Under the pieces are notes generated by a model that saw only the letters and a list, made by a program, of their open reading frames with translations, searched no databases and was not told the DNA's origin. This document shows positions 43,247 through 52,044 of a stretch of 64,000 nucleotides of DNA, one piece after another; position 1 is the stretch's first letter; every line of letters starts with the position of its first letter. A program made the position numbers and the translations under genes. The stretch is from positions 130,653 to 194,652 of the forward strand of contig NZ_BBXE01000024.1 of assembly GCF_001570565.1 (NCBI RefSeq). The letters are read 5' to 3'. The DNA is from Herbidospora yilanensis (lineage in GTDB: Bacteria; Actinomycetota; Actinomycetes; Streptosporangiales; Streptosporangiaceae).

Positions 43247-46200
43247 TCAGCCCGCCGGGAACAGCGTGCCGTAGTCGGCGAAGGCCATGGCGATGTCCGC
43301 CTGGGCCCAGAACCGGTGGTAGGTGAAGGTCGGCACGGCGCCGCCGTCCAGGTAGGCCTGGACCTTGGGCCATTCGGGGTCCTGCAGGTAGAAGGACCGG
43401 ATGCCGAGGAACGACTTGCCCGGGACGATCGTGTCGCCGTTGGGCATCACGCCGCTGTAGCCCGAGGGGATGTAGACCCCCTGGCCGGTCGAGGCGTTGT
43501 AGACGTCGTCGAAGCGGTTGTAGTCGGCGCGCGGCTCGGGGATCGCGATGCCCTTGCTGGTCTTCGACAGCGCGAGGCGGTCGATCAGGCCCTTGGCCGT
43601 GGCCTTGGCCTGGTTGCCCAGGGTCGAGCCGTTCTCCTTGGCCGCGTACCAGATCAGCGTTCTGGCCAGCGAGGCCGCGACGCCGACGTCGGTGCCGGTG
43701 TTGCGGATCGTGACGTGCAGGCCGGGGTTGTCGGCCGGCGTGCAGGTCGAGCAGTTGAAGCTGGCCGACGGGGCGCCCGACCAGTCCATCTCGTTCGGGA
43801 TGGCGAAGGTCGCGCCGCTGCCCAGGGTGGTGTTGGAGATGGCCCACGGCACCCACTTGTCGAGCACCGACTTGGCCGTGGTGTTGCCGGTCACGTAGTA
43901 GAGCTCCGCCAGGCGCTGCATGCCCCAGGCCTGGAAGCCGAACCACTGGTTGGAGGGCGGGTCGTGGTAGACGGGGTCGACGTCGTAGGTCTGGCCGAAG
44001 AACTGCGGCAGGTTGCTCGGCCGGGAGGCGTAGGCGCCGTCCCACGAGTTGGTCGCGCCACCGGCGATGCCGCCCTCGGCCGACTGGAGCCACTTGTAGA
44101 ACTGCACCTGGCGGGTGAGCGAGGTGTTCCAGTCGGTCGCGGCCGTCGGCGACTGCGGGCGCAGCGCGGTCGGGCCCGACGGGCTGAGCACCCAGGCCGC
44201 CAGCGGGTTCTGGTAGCCGCCGTGGTTGTGGCTGGAGCCGATCCGCCACGCCCACGTGCCGTCCATGGCGCCGCCCCAGGCGAAGTACCAGCTCAGCAGG
44301 TAGGCCGAGCTGCTCTTGCCGGAGCCGGCGGTGCACGTCGGGGACGCGCAGCCGGGGTTCTTGAAGTACTTGTCGTACATCGCGTAGCGCAGGTAGTCGC
44401 CGAGCTTGGCGGCCTTGGTGATGGTGGCCGCGATCTGCGACTGGTTGCCCTGCTCGGTCGCCCACTGGAGCGCCCAGTAGGCGGCCTGGACGGCGCGGGC
44501 GTCGGCGTCGGGCGCGTTGGTGTAGCGCCACTGCGGAGCCGCGGTGCCCTGGATGAACAGCGGCTGGTAGCCGCCGCCGGTCTGGCCGTAGCGCTGGGTC
44601 TCGCACGAGGGGTGCGGGATGGTCTCCCAGACCGACTCCTGCGGGCCGCGCTGGTAGGTGTTGATGTAGGTGACGCGCTTGGTGTTGTCGCCGCACTCGC
44701 TCAGGCTGCTGCCGCGGCCGGTGCCGTAGCCGTAGACGTCGTCGACGTCGATCAGCCAGTGCATGGCGTACATGGTGCGGTTGCCGTAGGTCGACTGGAG
44801 CTCGGCGGCCAGCGGGTCCTGACCCGCGACGACGCTCGTCGAGAGCGGCGACGGGTACTGGTTCGGCTGGTTGAACTCGGGCGCGTAGTCGGCCGGGTCG
44901 CTGGGGTTGTACGCCGTCTGCCCGCCCGGCTGCCCGGCCGCCGACGGGATGATGTACTGCTCCATCAGCGCCCACGAGGCGTTGAACGGCGCCCAGTTGC
45001 CGGTGATGCGGCCGTACTGCGCCTCCAGCCAGATCAGGTAGGAGAACGCCTCCGACGTGGTCTCGTGCCCGTGGTCGGGCGCCTCGACGAGCAGCGTCTC
45101 CACCGAGTGGTAGGGGATGCCCTCGGGCGACAGGTAGCCCGAGGCGCTCGCCTTGAGCTTGTTGTACTGCGTCTGGAACTCGGTGATGTACGCGTTGGTC
45201 GTGCTCTCGTCGTCGGCCTCGGTCGCCGTGACCGCCACCGAGGTCAGGCCGGTGGACGCCACGGTGAAGGTGCGCGAGCCGTTGGCGCTGTCGGCGTCCT
45301 GCGCCGCGCTCAGCGTCACGTTCTGGACGGTCGCGTAGTTCGACGGGGTGAACGTCAGCGACGCGCCGCCGGTCACGGTCAGGTCGCCGTCACCCGATCC
45401 GGCCGAGGTGGTCACGGTGACGTTCGAGGTCGGCGCGATGGCCAGCCGTACGCCGAAGATGGCGGTGTTGCCCTCGGGGACCGTCAGCGCGGTCGGCGAG
45501 ACGACCAGCGACTGGGTGGTGCCCGGGTCGTCGTCGGCCTCGTTCGCGGTGACGTTCACGCCGGCCAGGCCGCTGGAGGCGACCGTGATCGTGCGCGAGC
45601 CGTTGACGCTGTCGGCGTCCTGCGCGGCGGCCAGCGTCACGTTCTGCGGGGTGGCCCAGTTCGACGAGGTGAACGTCAGGCTGGCGCCCGAGCTCACGGT
45701 GAGGTTGGTGTCACCCGAACCGGCCGTCGAGGTCACCGTGACGTTCGAGGTGGGCTGCGCCTGGAGCCGGACCGAGTAGGTGGCGGTGCCGCCCTCGGGC
45801 ACGCTCACCGTGGTCGGCGTCACCAGGAGCGCCTGCGGGGTGGGCGAGGGGGAGGGGGACGGCGACGGGTTCGGGCCGTTGCAGACCGTCCCGTTCAGCG
45901 AGAACGAGGTCGGGTTGGTGTTGGTGCCGCTGTACTGGCCGTTGAAGCCGATGCCGACGTTCGCACCGGAGGCCAGGTTCTGCGCCCACGACGGCGCGAC
46001 GACGGTCACGTTCGCGCCCGACTGCGACCAGGTGCCGTTCCAGCCCTGCTGCACGGTCTGGTTGCCCGGCCACGTGTAGGTCAGCCGCCACGGGCTGACC
46101 GGGTCGCCGAGGTTCTGGATCGAGATGTTGGCGCCGAAGCCGGAGCCGTTGTCCCACTGCTTGGCGTAGGTCACCTGGCACGCGATGGCGGCGTTGGCGG

Positions 46201-46306
46201 GGAGGGTGGGGAACGTGGCGAGCGCGACGGCCGCCGCCACTGCGGCGAACACGGCCGTGGCGCGGAACCGCCACGACCGCGGCCGGGGTCTGGGTGGGGG
46301 TCTCAT
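43247..46306 (-). CDS. Secreted GH48 cellulase with CBM2 and two Calx-beta-like domains
   Basis: A 1019-residue extracellular enzyme. Signal peptide 1-39; CBM2 cellulose-binding module about 41-140 (ACQVTYAKQWDNGSGFGANI, paired Cys); a Pro-Ser linker; two tandem about 100-residue Calx-beta-like modules (VSVPEGGTATYSVRL, LTVPEGNTAIFGVRL), each ending EADD; then the GH48 catalytic domain from about 370 to the end, with EAPDHGHETTSEAFSYL holding the expected acid Glu. GH48 enzymes are processive cellobiohydrolases acting from the reducing end of cellulose. ATG at 46306 starts the signal peptide. The module order marks a cellulose degrader. Confidence 0.93.
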   Translation of the reverse strand: MRPPPRPRPRSWRFRATAVFAAVAAAVALATFPTLPANAAIACQVTYAKQWDNGSGFGANISIQNLGDPVSPWRLTYTWPGNQTVQQGWNGTWSQSGANVTVVAPSWAQNLASGANVGIGFNGQYSGTNTNPTSFSLNGTVCNGPNPSPSPSPSPTPQALLVTPTTVSVPEGGTATYSVRLQAQPTSNVTVTSTAGSGDTNLTVSSGASLTFTSSNWATPQNVTLAAAQDADSVNGSRTITVASSGLAGVNVTANEADDDPGTTQSLVVSPTALTVPEGNTAIFGVRLAIAPTSNVTVTTSAGSGDGDLTVTGGASLTFTPSNYATVQNVTLSAAQDADSANGSRTFTVASTGLTSVAVTATEADDESTTNAYITEFQTQYNKLKASASGYLSPEGIPYHSVETLLVEAPDHGHETTSEAFSYLIWLEAQYGRITGNWAPFNASWALMEQYIIPSAAGQPGGQTAYNPSDPADYAPEFNQPNQYPSPLSTSVVAGQDPLAAELQSTYGNRTMYAMHWLIDVDDVYGYGTGRGSSLSECGDNTKRVTYINTYQRGPQESVWETIPHPSCETQRYGQTGGGYQPLFIQGTAAPQWRYTNAPDADARAVQAAYWALQWATEQGNQSQIAATITKAAKLGDYLRYAMYDKYFKNPGCASPTCTAGSGKSSSAYLLSWYFAWGGAMDGTWAWRIGSSHNHGGYQNPLAAWVLSPSGPTALRPQSPTAATDWNTSLTRQVQFYKWLQSAEGGIAGGATNSWDGAYASRPSNLPQFFGQTYDVDPVYHDPPSNQWFGFQAWGMQRLAELYYVTGNTTAKSVLDKWVPWAISNTTLGSGATFAIPNEMDWSGAPSASFNCSTCTPADNPGLHVTIRNTGTDVGVAASLARTLIWYAAKENGSTLGNQAKATAKGLIDRLALSKTSKGIAIPEPRADYNRFDDVYNASTGQGVYIPSGYSGVMPNGDTIVPGKSFLGIRSFYLQDPEWPKVQAYLDGGAVPTFTYHRFWAQADIAMAFADYGTLFPAG

Positions 46307-46435
46307 GAGCAGGTCGTCTCCAGGGCGGGGGGGTGGGCGGCTCTCAATGTGGGCGCGTTTCCGCCCGGCGTACAGAGTGTTTCGGGAACGTGACGAGGCG
46401 GGGTCTGCCGACGTGGGGCGGCGTACGGAGTGTGG

Positions 46436-46446
46436 TGAAACGTTCA
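46436..46446. promoter_or_regulatory. TGAAACGTTCA, possible LacI-type operator for GH48
   Basis: TGAA-ACG-TTCA lies 130 bp upstream of the GH48 start in the divergent region. Its shape (TGAA...TTCA around a CG step) is like LacI-family sites that often control cellulases. The arms are short, so this is only a suggestion. Confidence 0.25.
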
Positions 46447-46499
46447 GGAACACGGCTTGTGCGCACCGGGACACAGGGTTATGCTCAACATTAGAAATA

Positions 46500-46510
46500 C
46501 TCAGTTTGAG
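46500..46510. promoter_or_regulatory. CTCA-GTT-TGAG site just upstream of the Nudix-HTH gene
   Basis: A short palindrome 12 bp before the ATG at 46523, with a related CTCAACATT at 46484. NrtR-type regulators commonly autoregulate through palindromes near their start, so it may be a self-operator. Weak by sequence alone. Confidence 0.35.
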
Positions 46511-46522
46511 AAAGACGGTGCG

Positions 46523-47269
46523 ATGGAAGAGGCGGAATGGCTGAACACCTATGAGCCGCGTGACTACCCGCCTGTGGGTGTGACGGTCGACCTCGTCATC
46601 CTGACGATCCGCGACAAGGAGCTCCACGTCCTGCTCGTCGAACGCGGCGAGCCGCCGTTCAAGGGCGAGTGGGCGCTCCCGGGCGGGTTCGTCCAGCCTG
46701 ACGAGGACCTGCACGAGGCCGCCGCCCGCGAGCTGAAGGAGGAGACAGGCCTTCGGCAGACCGACCTCGACCGCGTCTACCTGGAGCAGTTGAAGACCTT
46801 CGGCAAGCCCGGCCGCGACCCGCGCCCCCTGCGCGTGTTCACCGTGGCCTACCTGGCCTTCGCGCCCCAGGTGCCCGAGCCCGTCGCCGGAACCGACGCC
46901 GAGAACGCCGCGTGGATGTCCCTGGCTGCCACCAGGAACATGAAGCTCGCCTTCGACCACGCCGCGATCCTGGCCGAGGGCGTCGAACGGGCCCGCAACA
47001 AGCTGGAGTACAGCTCGCTCGCCACCTCGTTCGTCGGGCCGGAGTTCACCATCTCCGAACTGCGCAACGTCTACGAGGTCGTGTGGGGCGAGCAGCTCCA
47101 CCCCGGCAACTTCCACCGGAAGGTGATGTCGGTCGACGGCTACGTCGAGGAGACCGGCCGCACCACCGAGCGCGGGGGAGAACGTGGGGGCCCCCGCGCC
47201 CGGCTCTACCGGTGGGGCGGCGCGACCCAGCTCCATCCGGCGCTGCTGCGCCCGTCCGAGACGACCTGA
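46523..47269 (+). CDS. Nudix-HTH protein, NrtR-like regulator/hydrolase
   Basis: A 248-residue protein. The N-terminal Nudix domain has a complete Nudix box (GGFVQPDEDLHEAAARELKE then ETGL), so hydrolysis is possible. A C-terminal winged-helix segment follows (SSLATSFVGPEFTISELRNVYEVVWG, NFHRKVMSVDGYVEETG). This two-domain plan is that of NrtR, which senses ADP-ribose and controls NAD metabolism genes, or of related Nudix regulators. ATG at 46523 is chosen; in-frame ATG 46481 and GTG 46457 are possible and would include the palindromic site. It heads a run of three same-strand genes with VWA and PurA-like proteins. Confidence 0.82.
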   Translation: MEEAEWLNTYEPRDYPPVGVTVDLVILTIRDKELHVLLVERGEPPFKGEWALPGGFVQPDEDLHEAAARELKEETGLRQTDLDRVYLEQLKTFGKPGRDPRPLRVFTVAYLAFAPQVPEPVAGTDAENAAWMSLAATRNMKLAFDHAAILAEGVERARNKLEYSSLATSFVGPEFTISELRNVYEVVWGEQLHPGNFHRKVMSVDGYVEETGRTTERGGERGGPRARLYRWGGATQLHPALLRPSETT

Positions 47270-47311
47270 AGCCACCGAACACTCGAAGCCACCGATGAGG
47301 AGTCACCGCAC

Positions 47312-48142
47312 ATGGGATGGGGCCACTGGTCCGACGATGAATTCCAGGCCGCGCAGACCTACCGCGAGCAGCGCGGCCTGGCCGCCTTCGGACACTCCGA
47401 GGCGATGCGCGACCGCCCCCGCCACACCTGGCGGGTGCACCAGGCGCTCGACCCCTACAACGTGAAGGTCAGGGAGGCGCGCGACTCCCAGGAACACCCC
47501 GAGAGCGTCGCCGTCGCCGTCTTCTTCGACGTCACCGGCTCGATGCAGCGGGTCCCGCGCGAGTTACAGGTCCGCCTGCCGAGCCTGCTCTCCACGGTCA
47601 CCGCGCTGGTCCCCGACGCCCAGATCCTCTTCGGCGCCGTCGGCGACGCGACGTGCGACCGCGCGCCCCTCCAGATCGGCCAGTTCGAGTCCGACAACCG
47701 CATGGACGAGGACCTGCGCCGCATCCTCCTGGAGGGCGGCGGGGGCGGCGGCATGCGGGAGAGCTACGAACTGGCGCTCTACTTCCTGGCCCGGCACACC
47801 GCGCTCGACTGCCACGAGAAGCGCGGCGTGAAGGGCGTCGCCTTCGTCATCGGCGACGAGATGCCCTACCCCTCGGTGTCCGGCCACGAGGTGGCCGCGC
47901 TGTTCGGCGAGTCCATGGTCAAGGACGTCCGCACCGAGACCGTCGTCAAGGAGGCCTCCCGCACCTGGGACATCAACGTGATCATCCCGGGCGGCACCTC
48001 CCACGCGGGCGACCAGCAGGTCAGCGGCCTGTGGCGCACGCTACTCGGCGACCGCGTGATCGAGCTCGACGACGTCTCGTCGATCTGCGACACGATCGCG
48101 CTCACCGTGGTCGACCGCGTCATGTCCCAGAAGGCCCACTAG
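47312..48142 (+). CDS. VWA-domain protein
   Basis: A 276-residue soluble protein with a von Willebrand A fold. The metal-site motif is VFFDVTGSM (DxTGS, residues 73-77), and a second MIDAS acid lies in VIGDEMP. A poly-Gly stretch (GGGGGG) comes before MRESYELALYFLARHT. No signal peptide, so it works in the cytosol, probably as a metal-dependent protein-protein interaction module. GAGGAG precedes the ATG. It lies 42 bp after the Nudix gene and 17 bp before the PurA-like gene, suggesting one operon and a joint function. Confidence 0.8.
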   Translation: MGWGHWSDDEFQAAQTYREQRGLAAFGHSEAMRDRPRHTWRVHQALDPYNVKVREARDSQEHPESVAVAVFFDVTGSMQRVPRELQVRLPSLLSTVTALVPDAQILFGAVGDATCDRAPLQIGQFESDNRMDEDLRRILLEGGGGGGMRESYELALYFLARHTALDCHEKRGVKGVAFVIGDEMPYPSVSGHEVAALFGESMVKDVRTETVVKEASRTWDINVIIPGGTSHAGDQQVSGLWRTLLGDRVIELDDVSSICDTIALTVVDRVMSQKAH

Positions 48143-48159
48143 CGAGAGTGGAGGCCACC

Positions 48160-49389
48160 ATGGAAGACCACGTGATCGTCGCCGACCTCGGATACGGCGA
48201 CGCGGGCAAGGGCACCGTCGTCGACTACCTGTGCTCCCGGCACGCCGACATCAGGGCCGTCGTCCGCTACAACGGCGGCGGCCAGGCCGGCCACAACGTC
48301 GTCACCCCCGACGGCCGCCACCACACCTTCGCCCAGTTCGGCGCGGGCACCTTCTGGGGTGTGCCGACCTTCCTGTCGCGATACATGATGGTCGACCCGA
48401 TGCGGCTGGCCAGCGAGGCCAACCACCTGCGCTGGCTCGGCGTGCACCGGCCGTTCGACCTGCTGACCGTCGACCCGGAGGCGCTGGTCACCACGCCGTT
48501 CCACAAGCGCGTCAACCAGTTCCGGGAACGTTCCCGGGGCGAGCGCCGCCACGGGTCGTGCGGCATGGGCGTCGGCGAGACGGCGTCCTACGCGATCGAC
48601 AACCCCGGATCGGCGATCCGGGTCGCCGACTGCGGCAACCCCCGGGCGCTGCGCCCGCTGCTGCGGCGGCTGCGCGACTGGGCCTCCGCCGAGATCGGCC
48701 GGCCGATCAGGATGCCCTCGGTCGACGACGTGGCCGAGGCCTACCGCCAGTTCGCCGCGACCGTGCACACCGGCCGGCTGCCCTCGGGCGGGCCGCTCGT
48801 CTTCGAGGGCGCGCAGGGCGTGCTCCTCGACGAGTGGTACGGCTTCCACCCCTACACGACCTGGTCCACGACCACGTTCACCAACGCCTTCGAGCTGCTC
48901 GGGGAGGCCGGCCTGGACGACGCGAAGCGGCTGGGCGTGGTCCGGACGTACATGACCCGGCACGGCAACGGCCCGTTCGTGACCGAAGACCCCACCCTCC
49001 ATCTGCCCGAACGCCACAACATGACCGGCGAGTGGCAGGGCCCGTTCCGCACCGGCCACCTCGACCTCGTCGCGCTCCGCTACGCAGCCCGCGTCTGCGG
49101 CGGCGTCGACGAGATCGCGCTCACCCACCTCGACGTGGCCGAGGAGCACCCCGAGCTCAAGGTCTGCCGCGAGTACGCCGACGGCCTGACCCTGGTGCCC
49201 GGCGGTGGCCTGGAGCTGCGCGCGCAGGTGTCCGAACGCCTGCTCACCGCCCGCCCGGTCCTGTCCCAGGCGCCCGACTCGTGGGCGGGGCTCGTCGCCC
49301 AGGAACTCGACGCCCCGGTCACGATCAGGTCCAGCGGGCCGACCTGGCTCGACAAGAAGGTCCGCCGGTCGGCCGCGGCCCGCCGCTAA
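48160..49389 (+). CDS. Divergent adenylosuccinate synthetase (PurA) paralogue
   Basis: A 409-residue protein of the PurA fold. The N terminus reads LGYGDAGKGTVVDYL where PurA has GDEGKGK: the catalytic Asp (residue 14) is kept and the following Glu is Ala. RYNGGGQAGHNVV keeps the catalytic His (45). FEGAQGVLLD is intact, and the base/Asp-binding end reads SSGPTW in place of STGPDR. The IMP-binding GTTGRGIGP segment is replaced by GSCGMGVGE. These changes suggest a changed nucleotide or acid substrate. It is linked to VWA and Nudix genes, not to purine synthesis. A house-keeping PurA presumably lies elsewhere. It converges on the S41 gene (4-bp overlap). Confidence 0.82.
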   Translation: MEDHVIVADLGYGDAGKGTVVDYLCSRHADIRAVVRYNGGGQAGHNVVTPDGRHHTFAQFGAGTFWGVPTFLSRYMMVDPMRLASEANHLRWLGVHRPFDLLTVDPEALVTTPFHKRVNQFRERSRGERRHGSCGMGVGETASYAIDNPGSAIRVADCGNPRALRPLLRRLRDWASAEIGRPIRMPSVDDVAEAYRQFAATVHTGRLPSGGPLVFEGAQGVLLDEWYGFHPYTTWSTTTFTNAFELLGEAGLDDAKRLGVVRTYMTRHGNGPFVTEDPTLHLPERHNMTGEWQGPFRTGHLDLVALRYAARVCGGVDEIALTHLDVAEEHPELKVCREYADGLTLVPGGGLELRAQVSERLLTARPVLSQAPDSWAGLVAQELDAPVTIRSSGPTWLDKKVRRSAAARR

Positions 49390-51266
49390 CCCGCCTCGGG
49401 GAAGACCGTGGCGACCGCCACGAGTTCCCCGCCGAGGAATCCCTCGGCCCTGACCCGATCGCCGGCGCCCGGCAGGGTGAGGCCGCCGGCCCCGGGGGTG
49501 ACGTCGACTGAGCCACGGGGGCGTCCGTCGACGTACACGTCGACCCGGTCGAGGCCGAGGGTGTCGAAGTGGGTGACGAGCGCGTCGTCGCCCGGGACGA
49601 CGCTCACCTTCAGCCGCCGCCTCGGCAGCCGCGCCAGCTCGCGCCCGGCCGTCTCCATCAGGTCGGGGTTGCCCTCCAGCAGGTCGGCGACGGTGAGCCG
49701 GTGGCGTACCGACGGCACGACGCCGAGGTCCTCCAGCGGGGTCCCGGCCGATTCGCCCACCCGCAGGGTGCGCCTGATCGCGACGCTGATCGCGGCGCCG
49801 GCGGGAAGCGGCTCGTAGGGGCTGCCGGGCACGTCGCGCAGGTCGTGGAGCAGGTCGGCCTGGCCGACCACGTTGGCGCCGCCCGCGCCGGTGTTGTCGT
49901 CGACGCCGATGATCGTGCCGATGGCGTGGTCGGCGAACCCGGCGGCGAAGATGTCCGACGTCGAGTAGCAGCGCGCGTCGGTGATCAGCACGACCGGGCC
50001 GTGGTAGAACTGCCCGAACGTGTTGACGAGCTCCTCGGAGCTGAGCGGGAAGGCGTCGGAGTAGACCGCGCCCGTCTCGACCGACAACTCCAGTGACCTC
50101 CGCCAGCGGGCGTAGCCGGGAGTGTGCGCTGCCAGCAGCAGGTTCAGCGGCGAACTGACCATCTGGGCGGGTTCGGGCTGGACGCGGCGGTGGGTGAGGA
50201 ACTGGAGCAGGATCTCCCCGGCCAGGATGTGGCCGCCGGGGTTGCTCCGGATGTCGATGATCAGCCCGTCTTCCGGCAGCGACGTGATGATCTGCGCGAA
50301 CGCCTCGACGTGCGCCTGCAGCGCGGCGGTGAATCTCGCCTGCGAGGTGAACTCGCCCAGGCTGAAGCCGGTGATGCGGACGTGCCCGAACGTCCCGGAC
50401 GTCGTCTCGACGGCCCGCCAGAGGAAGATGCCGGTCGCGGTGTAGTTCGACGGGCCCGCGCCCTCGAACAGGAAGCTCCTGATCGAGGCGAGCTGCTCGC
50501 CCTCGATGTCGACGCCGCGCGGCGCGTCGCCGCCGACCGGGGCGGCCGGGACGGTCCGGCGCAGCACCAGCCACGGCATCCGCAGTTCTTGGGGCTTGCC
50601 GTCGAGGTCGACGTACGAGACGACGACCCACTCCTCGTCGGGCGGCAGGTGCCCGGCGAGCGCCCGCTGGGTCAGCGATTCGAGCCCGCGCGCGTGCCGG
50701 GCGGCCAGGTTGCCGCCCGCGTAACGTTCGCCGTTGACGTCGGCGGCCCGGCCGATGGGCACCCCGTTCCAGTGGGTGACCGTGACGCCGACCTTGAGCT
50801 CGCCGCCCACCGGCAGCAGGCCGGCGTTGACCTGCGTGACGACGTAGCGGTCGCCGGCCTGCTCGACGAGGAACGGCAGGAACGCCGCCGCGTCCGCGAA
50901 CGGCTTCGGGAGCCGGTAGCCGGTGTGCAGGTCGCGGACCGAGTGGAAGATCGACTGGAGCTGGAAGTGGAAGGCCCACTCGGGGTCGGGCGTCTCCTGG
51001 CGGCTGAGCCGCGCCTGGAGCAGCCGCAGCCGCTGGACGGGGTTGACGCCGTGCATGGCCACCTTGAGCGGCAGGTGCGCGAAGTTCTGCTCCAGCACCA
51101 GCAGCGCCTGGCGGACGATGAGCCGCCGCTGGTCGAGGGTGAGCGTCCCGGCCGTGGCGAGGAAGTCGGCGAGCGTGCCGGGGACGATCGTCCAGACGGG
51201 CTGCGGGACGGCGGCCTCGGGCCGGGGATCCGAGGCGGCGGCGGTCAAGACGGCCCTTGCGTCCAT
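49386..51266 (-). CDS. S41-family peptidase-like protein
   Basis: A 626-residue protein with no clear signal peptide. The S41 (tail-specific protease) core is visible: LIIDIRSNPGGHILAGEIL, VVLITDARCYSTSDIFAAGF with the catalytic-site Ser, and GTIIGVDDNTGAGG. The usual Lys about 25 residues after the Ser (GKG) is absent. This resembles S41 members that use another base, or an inactive one. A PDZ-like region (GGELKVGVTVTHWNGVPIG) precedes it. AGGAG stands before the ATG at 51266. It is upstream of nothing on its own strand; a TetR gene lies 83 bp away on the same strand. Confidence 0.78.
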   Translation of the reverse strand: MDARAVLTAAASDPRPEAAVPQPVWTIVPGTLADFLATAGTLTLDQRRLIVRQALLVLEQNFAHLPLKVAMHGVNPVQRLRLLQARLSRQETPDPEWAFHFQLQSIFHSVRDLHTGYRLPKPFADAAAFLPFLVEQAGDRYVVTQVNAGLLPVGGELKVGVTVTHWNGVPIGRAADVNGERYAGGNLAARHARGLESLTQRALAGHLPPDEEWVVVSYVDLDGKPQELRMPWLVLRRTVPAAPVGGDAPRGVDIEGEQLASIRSFLFEGAGPSNYTATGIFLWRAVETTSGTFGHVRITGFSLGEFTSQARFTAALQAHVEAFAQIITSLPEDGLIIDIRSNPGGHILAGEILLQFLTHRRVQPEPAQMVSSPLNLLLAAHTPGYARWRRSLELSVETGAVYSDAFPLSSEELVNTFGQFYHGPVVLITDARCYSTSDIFAAGFADHAIGTIIGVDDNTGAGGANVVGQADLLHDLRDVPGSPYEPLPAGAAISVAIRRTLRVGESAGTPLEDLGVVPSVRHRLTVADLLEGNPDLMETAGRELARLPRRRLKVSVVPGDDALVTHFDTLGLDRVDVYVDGRPRGSVDVTPGAGGLTLPGAGDRVRAEGFLGGELVAVATVFPEAG

Positions 51267-51349
51267 GTCGGGCTCCTGGTGGCCTTCGGGGGAATGCCGG
51301 AAGTCCACCATGGCCGCGCGGAACGGTCCGGGGGAGAGTAGGGGGCTAC

Positions 51350-51958
51350 TCAGCGACCCCTCCGGAGCCCGTTGAGGGCGGTCTCGACCACGGCGTCGGC
51401 GAACTCGGCCGTGAGCGGCCCCTCGCGGTGGAGCCACCGGTTCTTCAGCGGCCCCCAGAGCAGGTCGACGGCCACGTCGAGGTCGACGCCGGAGCCGAGC
51501 TGCCCGGCCTCCTGGGCGCGGCGCAGCCGGCGGCGCTTCAGCTCCCTCATTGGTTCGTCGAGGCGCTCGGCGAAGTCGGCGGCCAGGGCCGGGTCGAGGA
51601 GGATCTCGATCGCGAGGGCGCGCATGGGCTCGCTGTAGCGGGGCTCGTTGAGTTCGGCGACGGTGGCGCGGAGCACCGTCTTCAGGTCGGCTTCGAGGTC
51701 GCCGGTGTCGGGCAGGTCGGCGGGCCGGTCGCCCTGGCCCTCGGCGAGCATCAGCAGCGCGTCGAACAGCACCGCCCCCTTCGAGGGCCACCACCGGTAG
51801 ATCGTCTGCTTGCCCGCCCCGGCCCTGGCGGCGATGGCCTCGATGTTCAGCCGGGCGTAGCCGACCTCTCCGGCCAGATCGAGTGCGGCGGTGAGGATCG
51901 CCCGGCGGGCGGCCTCGTTGCGCCGGGCCGCGTCGGGCGCCTTTCGCTGCGTCGTCAT
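51350..51958 (-). CDS. TetR-family regulator
   Basis: A 202-residue TetR protein: HTH LNIEAIAARAGAGKQTIYRWWPSKGAVL at the N terminus, and a C-terminal TetR_C domain typical of the group that controls oxidoreductases (GPLKNRWLHREGPLT). It is divergent from an SDR across an 86-bp region holding two identical palindromes, so it almost certainly represses itself and the SDR. The ligand is unknown. Confidence 0.9.
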   Translation of the reverse strand: MTTQRKAPDAARRNEAARRAILTAALDLAGEVGYARLNIEAIAARAGAGKQTIYRWWPSKGAVLFDALLMLAEGQGDRPADLPDTGDLEADLKTVLRATVAELNEPRYSEPMRALAIEILLDPALAADFAERLDEPMRELKRRRLRRAQEAGQLGSGVDLDVAVDLLWGPLKNRWLHREGPLTAEFADAVVETALNGLRRGR

Positions 51959-51972
51959 GGGAGAAGTGTAGA

Positions 51973-51989
51973 CGAGACGGATCGTCTCG
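51973..51989. promoter_or_regulatory. TetR operator copy 1
   Basis: CGAGACG-GAT-CGTCTCG, perfect 7-bp arms around 3 bp, in the TetR/SDR divergent region. An identical copy follows 36 bp away. Confidence 0.8.
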
Positions 51990-52008
51990 CGTTACTGTCT
52001 TGGCAAGC

Positions 52009-52025
52009 CGAGACGGATCGTCTCG
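52009..52025. promoter_or_regulatory. TetR operator copy 2
   Basis: Identical 17-bp copy of the palindrome at 51973, 20 bp upstream of the SDR start. Twin identical sites suggest each divergent promoter has its own operator. Confidence 0.8.
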
Positions 52026-52044
52026 CAAATGACAGGGGACCGTG

